19,579 nucleotides of DNA from an uncultured Frankiales bacterium (GCA_946479905.1 CAMLIA010000063.1:1-19579); one strand, 5' to 3'. Counted from the stretch's first letter, positions 13,144 through 19,579 are shown. Translations and numbers: made by a program. The notes: a model not told the origin generated them from the sequence alone.

Positions 13144-14507
13144 GCGAAGGCCTTCTCGAGCGCCCCCAGCGCGTCGTCCAGCCCGGTCAGCATCGACTGC
13201 AGGTGCGGGAGGGTACGGCGGCAGCCGGTGAGCCCGAACTGCAGCTGCGTGTCGTAGCTGGTGCAGGTGATGTTGAGCGCCTGGCCCGACGTGGGGATGG
13301 ACAGCGGGTACATCCCGTCGAGCCGGGCGCCGTTCCAGTAGAGCGGGTGCCGCGGGCCGGGCACGTTGCTGATGATGAGGTTGAACGGCGGGCGCAGGAC
13401 CGGCGGCACCCCGAACAGGGTGTTGAGCAGCAGCGGCGACATGATCCCGGCGGACAGCGCGGTGACCTGCAGCTGGGACAGCCCCTTCAGCGAGGCCTTG
13501 GCGTGCCGGGTCGAGTCGCGGACGTGCAGCAGCCGGGCCTCGGCGTCGTCGAGGTGGGTGCCCAGGGAGCACAGGATGGCGCCGACGGCGTTGCCCTCTG
13601 CGCTGTCGTCGGTCCGCAGGGACACCGGCGTCATCGCGACGAGCGAGTCGTCGGGCAGCGCGTCGAAGCCCTGCAGGTAGTCACGCAGCGCGCCGGCGGA
13701 CATGGCCAGCACCACGTCGTTGATCGTGGCGTCGGCCTTCTTGGCGACGGTCCGGATGCGGTCGAGCTCCCACGCGTCGCCCGCGAAGCGCCGGCTGCCG
13801 CTGATGGGCACGTTGAGCATGCTCCTCGGGGCCTGACCCGGCAGCACCGCGCCCTCGTGCCGGATCCCCTGCTCGACCAGCGAGACCACCTTCGGCCCGA
13901 GCGTCACGGCGTCGAGCGCTGCGTGCAGGCCACCTGACACCAGGCCCGCGACGTCCAGGCCGCCTCGCCTGCCGCTGCGCGGCCGGCGTGCGAACGGCAT
14001 CGGGACGTCGCGCTCCTCGGGGTCGGCGGACAGGCTGCGCTCCAGCAGGCGCAGGCCGGAGACGCCGTCCATGAGCGCGTGGTGGATCTTGGTGTAGACC
14101 GCGAACCGGCCGTCCTCGAGCCCCTCGATGAGGTGCATCTCCCAGAGCGGCCGCTGCCGGTCGAGCAGCGTCGAGTGCAGCCGGCTGCACAGCGCGAGCA
14201 GCTCCCGCATGCGTCCCGGCTTGGGCAGCGAGGAGTGCCTGACGTGGTGCTCGAGGTCGATCGCCGCGTCCTCCTCCCACGCCCACTGGCCGAGCGTGCC
14301 GAGCCCGCGGGTCAGCCGCTTGCGGAACAGCGGCGCGACGTCGGTCGTCGCGACGGCTGCCGCGTAGATCTCGGCGAGGTCGTGCACGTCGGAGTCGGCC
14401 GGGGGCCGGAACAGCTGCAGGCTGCCGACGTGCATCGGCTGGTCCCGGGTCTCCGGCAGCAGGAAGGCGGCATCGGTCGGCGAGACGAGCGAGGGCAGCA
14501 GTGACAC
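13140..14507 (-). CDS. Wax ester synthase/diacylglycerol O-acyltransferase (WS/DGAT)
   Basis: 455 residues, the standard WS/DGAT length. It esterifies diacylglycerol or long-chain alcohol with acyl-CoA to make triacylglycerol or wax ester, at the inner face of the membrane or on lipid bodies. The catalytic motif HHALMDG is at 142-148 (His143 as base). Supporting motifs are PLW at 120-122, ND at 263-264 (TINDVVLAM) and SNVPGPRHPLYWNGARL near the C-terminus. The N-terminus SLVSPTDAAFLLPETRDQPMHVG is typical. GTG 14507 is preceded by AGGAGGAG, which overlaps the end of the SDR gene. Operon with the SDR and thioesterase genes. Confidence 0.93.
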   Translation of the reverse strand: MSLLPSLVSPTDAAFLLPETRDQPMHVGSLQLFRPPADSDVHDLAEIYAAAVATTDVAPLFRKRLTRGLGTLGQWAWEEDAAIDLEHHVRHSSLPKPGRMRELLALCSRLHSTLLDRQRPLWEMHLIEGLEDGRFAVYTKIHHALMDGVSGLRLLERSLSADPEERDVPMPFARRPRSGRRGGLDVAGLVSGGLHAALDAVTLGPKVVSLVEQGIRHEGAVLPGQAPRSMLNVPISGSRRFAGDAWELDRIRTVAKKADATINDVVLAMSAGALRDYLQGFDALPDDSLVAMTPVSLRTDDSAEGNAVGAILCSLGTHLDDAEARLLHVRDSTRHAKASLKGLSQLQVTALSAGIMSPLLLNTLFGVPPVLRPPFNLIISNVPGPRHPLYWNGARLDGMYPLSIPTSGQALNITCTSYDTQLQFGLTGCRRTLPHLQSMLTGLDDALGALEKAFA

Positions 14508-14519
14508 GGGATCTCCTCC

Positions 14520-15326
14520 TCAGTGCGCGTCGCGGACGAGCTGCTCGGCCTTCTTGAGCTCCCGCTTCGGCGCGCGCGCGGCCAGGGTGGGCAGGGCGCC
14601 GCGCAGGAGCGGGACGCCGCGCAGCCAGCGCTGGGCGTAGACGTGCGCCTTGCGCCGCTCGATGCCGGCGACGAGCCGCTCGACGGCGGGTGCCACCGGG
14701 TAGGTGCTGCCGAACGGCGGCGGCAGCGACGAGCGGAGCGTGGCCAGCGCCGGGTCCGCGTCGGCCTCGCGCACCATGTCGGTGTCGGTGAACGCGAGGT
14801 ACGCGACCCCGACCTTCACCTTGTGGTGCCGCAGCTCGCTGCGCAGGCTGTGCGCGAAGGCCTCGACCCCGGCCTTGCTGGCGCAGTACGCGGCCATGAA
14901 CGGCGCGGGCACGAAGGCGGCCAGCGAGGCGATCTGCAGGTAGTAGCCGCGACTCGCGACCAAGGCGGGCAGGAAGGCCCGCACGGTCCGGGTGCTCCCC
15001 ATCAGGTTGACCTCGAGCACCCGCTCGAACTCGGCGGCGTCCTCGAGGAGGAACGGGCCGCCCTTGCCGATGCCCGCGTTGGAGACCAGCACGTCGACCC
15101 TCCCGAAGTGCTGCACCACCTCGGCGGCGACCACGGCGAGCGAGGCGGGGTCGGTGACGTCGACGGTCCACGCCCGGGCGTCGGGCAGGTCCGCGGCGAC
15201 CTTCTCGACGAGCGCCGCGTCGCGGTCGAGCAGCGCGATCCGGGCGCCCTTGCCGGCGAGCTGGCGAGCCATCCCCTCGCCCAGTCCTCGGCCCGCGCCC
15301 GTGATGACCACTACCTGCTGCTTCAT
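14520..15326 (-). CDS. Short-chain dehydrogenase/reductase
   Basis: 268-residue classical SDR. NAD(P) site TGAGRGLG at 9-16, Asp35 after the second strand (LLDRD, suggesting NAD preference), NAG at 83-85, and catalytic Ser134-Tyr147-Lys151 (YCASK). The C-terminal part after about 200 is longer and more basic than in FabG and ends APKRELKKAEQLVRDAH, as in SDRs found with WS/DGAT or lipid genes in mycobacteria. GGAGG lies upstream of ATG 15326. Thirteen bases separate its stop from the WS/DGAT start. A role in fatty alcohol, acylglycerol or sterol-like oxidation/reduction is possible; substrate unknown. Confidence 0.88.
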   Translation of the reverse strand: MKQQVVVITGAGRGLGEGMARQLAGKGARIALLDRDAALVEKVAADLPDARAWTVDVTDPASLAVVAAEVVQHFGRVDVLVSNAGIGKGGPFLLEDAAEFERVLEVNLMGSTRTVRAFLPALVASRGYYLQIASLAAFVPAPFMAAYCASKAGVEAFAHSLRSELRHHKVKVGVAYLAFTDTDMVREADADPALATLRSSLPPPFGSTYPVAPAVERLVAGIERRKAHVYAQRWLRGVPLLRGALPTLAARAPKRELKKAEQLVRDAH

Positions 15327-15372
15327 GCGCCCTCCTCCGCGCCCAGCCTGTCAGACCGGGAGCGCGAGGAGC

Positions 15373-16662
15373 TCACCGCCTGAGCAGCCTGCGCTTGCGC
15401 GCGGGCGCGGGCGCGCCGACCAGCGCTGCCGCCAGCCCCTGGAGCGCGAGGCGGGCCGGCGACCCGGCTGCCGCCTCGGCGAGGGTGCGGCCGACGGCCA
15501 GGGCGGCGTCGAGCGCCTCGAGGTCGTGCGGCACCACCGTGAGGGTGTCCACGCCGGCGTAGCGCTGGAGCGCCGTCCGGACCTCCTGCTCGGCGTCGCC
15601 GGGGATGGCGCTCGCGCGCAACCGGTTGACCACGACCGTGGGCACGATCCCCGGGACGGCCGCCTTCAGCTCGGAGAGGCCGCGCACCAGCCGCTGCAGA
15701 CCGACCGGGTCGGCGGAACCGACCACGACGACGGTGTCGGCCTGGGCCAGCACCGCCAGCGTCGCCCCGTTGCGCCGGGGCGCCATCGTGTCGTAGGCGA
15801 GCTCCTCGTCCTGCTCGAGGGCGAAGCCGCAGTCCACGACGGTGACGGCGGCGAGGGAGCGCGCGAGGGTGAGCACGACCTCGAGCGCCGAGGGTCGCAG
15901 CTCGGGCCAGCGCTCGGCGCGGGCGATGCCCGTGAGCACGCGCAGCGCGGGCGCGACCTCGCGCGCGAAGCCGGCCAGGGCAGGGACGTCCAGCAGCCCG
16001 TTGTTGGCCTGCCGGCAGGCGGCGGCGAGGCCGGGTGACTCGTCGAGCAGGCCCAGCACCTGCGCCACCACCCCGCCGTAGACGTCCGCGTCCACCAGCA
16101 GCGCCTGCCAGCCGAGCACCGCGAGCTCGGCGGCCAGGCCGACGGCGACCGTGGTGCGGCCCGGCGCGCCGGTCGGGCCCCACACCGCCACCACCCGGCC
16201 CGTCCCCGGCAGCGTCTCGGGCTCCTCGACCGGCGCGGGAGCCTCGGGCAGCGCGGACCGCGGGTCGGCCAGGCCGGAGAGGTCCGACGGCGTGGGCGTG
16301 AGCGCGACCACTGCCTCGACGACGGCGGCGCTGATCGTCTCCGGTCCCGCGTCCGCCGGGAGCACGGCCGACACCCCGAGCTGGCGCAGCCGTCGCTCCG
16401 CGTCCTCGTCACCGGGCGGCACGAGGCCGACGACCGCGACGCCCGCGACGGCCAGCCGGGTGAGCGCCTCCCGGTCCAGGCGGCGGAGGTCGGCGGACAG
16501 CAGCACCGCCCGGGCCTGGCCGGTGGCGGCGGTGGCGAGCAGGTCGGCGAGGTCGACGCAGCGGCGCACCACGGCCACGCCGAGGTCGCCCCGGGACAGC
16601 GCCGCGACCAGGCGCGCCTCCCAGACGGCGTCGCTGACGGCCGTCAGCACCGGCACCAGCAT
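15373..16662 (-). CDS. CpaE/ParA-like P-loop protein with atypical Walker A
   Basis: 429 residues from ATG 16662; an adjoining GTG at 16665 is an alternative (430). Numbering below is from the GTG. Residues about 1-120 resemble a degenerate receiver-like domain, as in CpaE of tad/Flp pilus systems. A Pro-rich linker follows (about 123-155). The rest is a MinD/ParA-like domain: WGPTGAPGRTT at 162-172, VDADVYGG at 191-198, and VVDCG with Asp278 in the Walker B/switch II place. The deviant Walker A Lys residues are both absent (Arg170 instead), so ATP hydrolysis is doubtful. The start overlaps the SAF gene stop. Likely a localisation factor for an envelope machine; exact role unknown. Confidence 0.75.
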   Translation of the reverse strand: MLVPVLTAVSDAVWEARLVAALSRGDLGVAVVRRCVDLADLLATAATGQARAVLLSADLRRLDREALTRLAVAGVAVVGLVPPGDEDAERRLRQLGVSAVLPADAGPETISAAVVEAVVALTPTPSDLSGLADPRSALPEAPAPVEEPETLPGTGRVVAVWGPTGAPGRTTVAVGLAAELAVLGWQALLVDADVYGGVVAQVLGLLDESPGLAAACRQANNGLLDVPALAGFAREVAPALRVLTGIARAERWPELRPSALEVVLTLARSLAAVTVVDCGFALEQDEELAYDTMAPRRNGATLAVLAQADTVVVVGSADPVGLQRLVRGLSELKAAVPGIVPTVVVNRLRASAIPGDAEQEVRTALQRYAGVDTLTVVPHDLEALDAALAVGRTLAEAAAGSPARLALQGLAAALVGAPAPARKRRLLRR

Positions 16663-17351
16663 CACGGCACCGGGGACGCGGTCGCGAGCGGCGCCAGCTG
16701 CGCGTCGGGCACCCGCACGAGGTCCACCGTGCCGTCAGCGAGGGCCTGGACGACGGCGAGCACCTGGCTCGGGTCCACCGTCAGCACGACGGGCACGGTC
16801 TGCCCGCTGGAGGTGAGGCCGCTGGAGCGGGTGACCCGCGCGACGACGACGTCGCTCAGCACCAGGCGCGGCACGGTCAGGTCGACGCCCTTCTCGCCGC
16901 GGCGGATCGCCTTGTCGTCGGGTGTCACGTAGAGGTCCACGACGTCGCCGCCCCGCAGGTCCGTCGGCAGGTGCCCGTAGCCCACCGGGACCGTGATGTC
17001 GCGCCGCTGCACCTGCTTGCCAGGGGCGGTCAGCGCGTCGTGCGGCAGCAGCTCGTGCGCCCCCACCGTGCGCAGCACGACGTAGCCCACGGGTGCCGGC
17101 CCCGCGAGGTAGCGCCCGCTCGTCCCGAACAGCCGGACCCTGGTGAGCTCGACGTCGCCCGCGGTGAGCACGGTCCCCGGCGCCAGCACGTGCGTCGTCG
17201 ACCAGACCTGCTGGGAGCGGTCGGCGCCGGCCAGCACCTTCGCGCCCACGAGGACGCTGACGAGGACGAGCAGCACTCCCAGGACGAGCCGGCCGTCGAG
17301 CCAGCTCGGGGTGGCCAGCCGGGACGCCGACGGCGAGCCGGGGTCGTTCAC
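16662..17351 (-). CDS. SAF-domain (CpaB/RcpC-like) membrane protein
   Basis: 229 residues from GTG 17351 with GAGAGGA upstream. One transmembrane segment at about 21-42 (LVLGVLLVLVSVLVGAKVLAG) follows a short cytoplasmic tail, and the rest is outside. The SAF domain covers about 50-115 (WSTTHVLAPGTVLTAGDVEL, then LRTVGAHELLPHDALT). A CpaB-type beta region follows (DITVPVGYGHLPTDLRGGDVVDLYV). CpaB/RcpC proteins assemble with the Flp pilus secretin in diderms; no secretin, pilin or CpaF ATPase gene is visible here, so this may be a pilus-derived actinobacterial system. Overlap with the CpaE-like gene implies a shared complex. Confidence 0.8.
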   Translation of the reverse strand: MNDPGSPSASRLATPSWLDGRLVLGVLLVLVSVLVGAKVLAGADRSQQVWSTTHVLAPGTVLTAGDVELTRVRLFGTSGRYLAGPAPVGYVVLRTVGAHELLPHDALTAPGKQVQRRDITVPVGYGHLPTDLRGGDVVDLYVTPDDKAIRRGEKGVDLTVPRLVLSDVVVARVTRSSGLTSSGQTVPVVLTVDPSQVLAVVQALADGTVDLVRVPDAQLAPLATASPVP

Positions 17352-17440
17352 GTGCGAGTCCTCTCGTCGGGCGTGCGGCCCGCATGGTGTCGCATCCGGT
17401 ACCGCTTTCGCACTGGGGGCTGTGGACGTCGTACGAACGC

Positions 17441-17470
17441 ACGCAACCGGTGGCATGCTGACGCAAGCGC
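17441..17470 (+). promoter_or_regulatory. GCAA/GCAT words at 10-bp spacing between divergent SAF and HTH genes
   Basis: GCAA 17443-17446, GCAT 17453-17456 and GCAA 17463-17466 recur exactly every 10 bases, with ACGCAA repeated at 17441 and 17461. The 138-base divergent region also holds an 8-bp palindrome TCGTACGA (17429-17436). I see no clear -35/-10 pair in it. The spacing matches the repeats upstream of the LysM gene. Confidence 0.4.
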
Positions 17471-17489
17471 ACACCAGTACGGAGGTCCG

Positions 17490-17729
17490 GTGCCCAGTCC
17501 ACGGTTCCTGCAGCTGTCCGACGTCGCCGACGTGCTGAACATCTCGGCGTCGCAGACCTACGCCCTGGTGCGCAACGGCGAGCTGCCCGCCATCAAGATC
17601 GGCGGGCGGGGGCAGTGGCGGGTGGAGGCCAGCGCCCTCGAGGACTACATCCAGCGGATGTACGCCGAGACCAGGGCGTTCGTGGAGCAGCACCCGCTCG
17701 GCGCCGGGGAGAGCGTTCCGGAGGACTAG
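17490..17729 (+). CDS. Small BldC/excisionase-like helix-turn-helix protein
   Basis: 79 residues from GTG 17490 with GGAGG at 17481-17485. A single MerR/AlpA/excisionase-type winged HTH fills about 4-54: FLQLSDVADVLNISASQTYALVRNGELPAIKIGGRGQWRV, then ALEDYIQRMYAETRAFVEQH, a helical tail. There is no effector domain. BldC and Xis proteins of this type bind short direct repeats head-to-tail. It is divergent from the SAF-cpaE genes, and its neighbours are envelope genes, not phage genes, so a transcription regulator is more likely than a recombination factor. Its stop shares the CTAG at 17726-17729 with the convergent gene. Confidence 0.85.
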   Translation: MPSPRFLQLSDVADVLNISASQTYALVRNGELPAIKIGGRGQWRVEASALEDYIQRMYAETRAFVEQHPLGAGESVPED

Positions 17730-18283
17730 CCCCAGCTCCTGACCGCCCCGACCGCCACGAGCGGCACGAGTCGCACCTGGCGGACCGCCCCGGCCCGACG
17801 GGCCTCCCCGGCCGCGTGCTCGGCGAGGTCGACGTGATCGGCGCCGACCCGGTCCAGCGTGCCGCCGAGCACCGACCCGTCGACGAGCACGACCTGCACG
17901 CCGGACCTGCTGCGCACCAGACCCTTCAGCGCCCAGCGCAGGTCCAGCCTCCGGACCACCTCGCCCTCTGACCCCGGCACCTCGGCGCGGCCCCCCACCC
18001 CGGTCACGGACAGCAGGGACGCGGCCGGCAGGAGCAGCTCCCCGCCCCCGTCCTCCTGGATCAGCAGCCAGTCGGGACCTGCGTCGAGCAGCCGGCCGCG
18101 GGTCGTCCCCAGGCCGGCTGCCTGCATGGACACGGAGGCACCGACAGCCGGGCGGAGCCGGTCGACCAGCCGCAGCTGCCCGACCTCGCGCCGGGTCCGG
18201 TCAGCCACCTCCGCAGCGAGCTCCGCCGCCTGCGCGGCGGCCAGCTGCCCGTCCAGGTCGGCGAACAGCTCCTCCCAGCGCAT
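17726..18283 (-). CDS. Conserved hypothetical protein with probable tandem LSM-like beta domains
   Basis: 185 residues, family not recognised by name. An Ala/Glu-rich amphipathic helix region (about 1-45, ELFADLDGQLAAAQAAELAAEV) is followed by two similar small beta units: about 48-95 (GASVSMQAAGLGTTRGRLLDAG, LLLPAASLLSV) and about 122-182 (GVQVVLVDGSVLGGTLDRVGADHVDLAEH, VPLVAVGAVRSW). Each has the strand-G-x-L-x-x-V-G-x-D-x-V pattern of Sm/LSM-like barrels. No signal peptide or membrane segment, so cytosolic. RNA binding is possible by fold only. It is divergent from the LysM gene and ends on the HTH gene stop. Ribosome site weak (GGGTGGGGG). Confidence 0.7.
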   Translation of the reverse strand: MRWEELFADLDGQLAAAQAAELAAEVADRTRREVGQLRLVDRLRPAVGASVSMQAAGLGTTRGRLLDAGPDWLLIQEDGGGELLLPAASLLSVTGVGGRAEVPGSEGEVVRRLDLRWALKGLVRSRSGVQVVLVDGSVLGGTLDRVGADHVDLAEHAAGEARRAGAVRQVRLVPLVAVGAVRSWG

Positions 18284-18313
18284 GCCCCCACCCTGCCCGA
18301 CTTGTGCACCGGT

Positions 18314-18343
18314 TGGCTACCCCACTTGACCACGGGTTGTCGA
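18314..18343 (-). promoter_or_regulatory. Possible promoter of the LSM-like gene
   Basis: On the minus strand TCGACA (18338-18343) and TAGCCA (18314-18319) are 18 bases apart, with ATG 18283 downstream. It overlaps the opposing LysM promoter, so the two could compete. Weak matches to consensus. Confidence 0.3.
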
Positions 18344-18354
18344 AGGCATACAAA
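18326..18354 (+). promoter_or_regulatory. Promoter of the LysM gene
   Basis: TTGACC (18326-18331) and TACAAA (18349-18354) with an ideal 17-base spacer. The transcript would begin near 18361, about 30 bases before ATG 18391. The -10 box lies within the 10-bp tandem repeats. Confidence 0.6.
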
Positions 18355-18371
18355 GGCAAACGAAGGCAAAC
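18342..18371 (+). repeat. Three tandem 10-bp repeats over the LysM promoter
   Basis: Consecutive units GAAGGCATAC, AAAGGCAAAC and GAAGGCAAAC, differing by one to three bases. They run from the -10 box into the leader, a position suited to a repressor or an anti-sigma-type roadblock. The GCAT/GCAA/GCAA core with 10-bp period repeats the pattern found upstream of the HTH gene. Confidence 0.8.
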
Positions 18372-18390
18372 AGCATCAAGGAGGCGAGAC

Positions 18391-19041
18391 ATGGGACCCC
18401 AGCTCCGGGCCGCGGCCGTGCTGGGTGCCGTCCCGGCACTCGCCCTCCTCGGCCCGTCCGCGGGCGGCCCCACGGCGCCGCTGCTGGCAGCGGTGTCGGC
18501 CGCCGCCTGGCTGTGCACGGCCTGGCTGGCTCTGGTCGCCGTCCTGGAGCAGGGCGCCCGGGTTCCCGGCCGGCTGGGCCGGCTCGCGGGAGGCACCGTG
18601 CGCCGCGTCGCACCGGGGCCGGTCCGGGCCCTGGTGAGGACCGCCGTGGGCGTGTCGGTCGCCGCGTCGGTGCTCGCCGGACCGACCGCCGCGCTCGCCG
18701 AGGACCGCACCCCCACGGTGGCGGGATCGACCGCGGACTCCCTCGACTGGCCGGGCGTGGCGCCGGTGACGGCAGGCCCCGCGACCGCGGCTCCCGCGCC
18801 TCGCACGGCGCCTCCCGCAGCCGCTCCCACCGTGGCGCCCGCCGCCGTCGTACCCCCGTCCGGGGAGGTGGTCGTGCACCGCGGGGACTCGCTCTGGTCC
18901 ATCGCGCAGCGGGCGCTCGGCCCCTCCGCCGGCAACGCCCAGGTCGCCCAGGCCTGGCCGCGCTGGTGGGCCGCGAACAGGGCGGTCGTCGGCGACGACC
19001 CCGACCTCATCCATCCCGGCGACCGGCTCTCGGCGCCATGA
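18391..19041 (+). CDS. LysM-domain membrane protein
   Basis: 216 residues from ATG 18391 with AAGGAGG at 18378-18384. Two hydrophobic segments at about 7-24 and 32-52 (LLAAVSAAAWLCTAWLALVAVL) form a membrane hairpin. A third at about 82-102 (VRTAVGVSVAASVLAGPTAALA) precedes an Ala/Pro-rich linker. A C-terminal LysM domain covers about 165-216 (VVVHRGDSLWSIAQRALGP, ending NRAVVGDDPDLIHPGDRL), expected outside the cell to bind peptidoglycan. The LysM is slightly long because of an insert (SAGNAQVAQAWPRWW). The next gene, Rv3235-like, starts 17 bases after the stop; both probably share the promoter at 18326. No enzyme domain is seen, so it is likely an anchor. Confidence 0.85.
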   Translation: MGPQLRAAAVLGAVPALALLGPSAGGPTAPLLAAVSAAAWLCTAWLALVAVLEQGARVPGRLGRLAGGTVRRVAPGPVRALVRTAVGVSVAASVLAGPTAALAEDRTPTVAGSTADSLDWPGVAPVTAGPATAAPAPRTAPPAAAPTVAPAAVVPPSGEVVVHRGDSLWSIAQRALGPSAGNAQVAQAWPRWWAANRAVVGDDPDLIHPGDRLSAP

Positions 19042-19061
19042 CCTCCTGGGGGACCACGTGA
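19038..19061 (+). other. Seven-codon mini-ORF bridging LysM and Rv3235-like genes
   Basis: ATG 19038 overlaps the LysM stop (ATGA) and encodes MTSWGTT; its TGA (19059-19061) overlaps the next GTG start (19058-19060) as GTGA. This allows step-wise coupling but could be chance. Confidence 0.3.
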
Positions 19062-19570
19062 CCGCACTGCCCGCCGTCGAGCTCGAGACCGTCCCGCTCC
19101 GGCTGGTGCCGGCGCCCGCGTCCGCGCCGCCCTACGACGACGAGCCGGACCGGCCGGTGCTGACGCTCGTCCGCTCCACCCCGCCGCCGCCGGCGACCTT
19201 CGACGACGACGCGTGGCTCGCGGCCGAGCGCACCGCCACCGCGGACCTGCCGGCCTCGCACGTGTTCGCCCGGACGCTGGTGCAGGCCGTCCTGGAGGTG
19301 GTGGCGGGGGTCCGCTCGGTGACCCAGCTGCGCCGGGAGACGACGCCGGAGCTCTACACCTCGCTCGCGGCGTCCCTGGAGGGCCGACGTCGCCCGGCGG
19401 GCCTCCGTCCCGACCTGCGGGCGGTCCGGTCGCTGCACGTGCAGGAGCGCCCGGAAGGGGTCGTCGAGGCGTGCGCCACCGTGCACCGCGACGGCCGCTA
19501 CGCCGCGCTGGCCCTCCGGCTGGAGGGCTTCGAGGGCCGCTGGCGCTGCACCGAGCTCGTCGGCCTCTGA
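19058..19570 (+). CDS. Rv3235-family protein
   Basis: 170 residues from GTG 19058, with a G-rich GGGGGA upstream. It matches the actinobacterial Rv3235 family: a disordered acidic/Pro-rich N-terminus (about 1-50, PVLTLVRSTPPPPATF), then a compact C-terminal domain with LVQAVLEVVAGVRSVTQLRRETTPELYTSLA (about 72-102), RSLHVQERPEGVVEACATVHRDGRYAALALRLE and GRWRCTELVGL. That domain resembles a cystatin/NTF2-like fold often encoded just before secA in actinobacteria. No signal peptide; cytosolic. Biochemical function unknown; secretion-linked by gene order in relatives, but secA would lie outside this window. Confidence 0.8.
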   Translation: MTALPAVELETVPLRLVPAPASAPPYDDEPDRPVLTLVRSTPPPPATFDDDAWLAAERTATADLPASHVFARTLVQAVLEVVAGVRSVTQLRRETTPELYTSLAASLEGRRRPAGLRPDLRAVRSLHVQERPEGVVEACATVHRDGRYAALALRLEGFEGRWRCTELVGL

Positions 19571-19579
19571 CGGGGCGCA

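Noticed and set aside
12751..13572. A longer form of the hotdog thioesterase starting upstream of 13143
   Set aside because: The extra sequence is an out-of-frame reading of WS/DGAT; ATG 13143 gives the normal single-domain length and an ATGA overlap.
17429..17436. TCGTACGA palindrome between the SAF and HTH genes as an operator
   Set aside because: Eight bases with little symmetry beyond the core; too short to support on its own.
17490..17729. The small HTH protein as a phage or plasmid excisionase
   Set aside because: No integrase, attachment site or phage gene in the window; neighbours are conserved envelope genes.

Overview
The window is a gene-dense chromosomal segment of a high-GC actinobacterium. 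The GC content, GTG starts, TGATG/ATGA/GTGA gene junctions, FasR-type regulator, MabA/InhA-like enzymes, WS/DGAT acyltransferase and Rv3235-family protein all point that way. I cannot fix the genus. No rRNA, tRNA, CRISPR array, insertion sequence or phage gene is visible, and no stretch over about 140 bases lacks a gene or a recognisable signal.

Layout. (1) 1-907 minus: 5' part of serA, running off the left edge. (2) 1042-2280 plus: membrane-anchored HtrA protease, divergent from serA, followed by a strong UUCG-loop hairpin. (3) 2407-3810 plus: GT2-GtrA glycosyltransferase whose 3' end reads through two copies of a 59-base hairpin repeat and overlaps fabI head-on. (4) 12026 down to 3774 minus: one type II fatty-acid synthase block, fasR - fabD - fabH - acpP - fabF - accD - fabG - alpha/beta hydrolase - fabI. 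Most junctions overlap by 1-4 bases. It combines the Streptomyces-type fasR/fabD/fabH/acp/fabF order with the AccD6 and MabA-InhA functions that mycobacteria keep at separate loci. (5) 12092-12655 minus: YceI-like protein with its own promoter and a terminator hairpin before fasR. (6) 15326 down to 12751 minus: SDR dehydrogenase - WS/DGAT - hotdog thioesterase, a neutral-lipid module. (7) 15373-19570: a cell-envelope neighbourhood with a CpaE-like ATPase and CpaB/SAF-like protein (minus), a small BldC/excisionase-like HTH protein (plus), a probable tandem LSM-like protein (minus), a LysM membrane protein (plus) and an Rv3235-family protein (plus).

How it fits together. AccD supplies malonyl-CoA. 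FabD loads it on ACP, FabH starts the chains, FabF elongates, and FabG and FabI carry out the two reductions. The dehydratase is not in the window. The neighbouring WS/DGAT module can use the acyl-CoA pool for triacylglycerol or wax esters. The right-hand cluster looks like an incomplete tad/Flp-type or secretion-linked envelope system.

Most notable for follow-up: 10-bp-periodic GCAA/GCAT repeats upstream of both the HTH gene and the LysM gene, suggesting a BldC-like regulator of an undescribed envelope cluster; the paired hairpin repeat units at the end of the glycosyltransferase gene; an alpha/beta hydrolase inside the fab operon that appears to lack its catalytic His; a CpaE-like ATPase without Walker A lysines; and mini-ORFs that bridge gene junctions.
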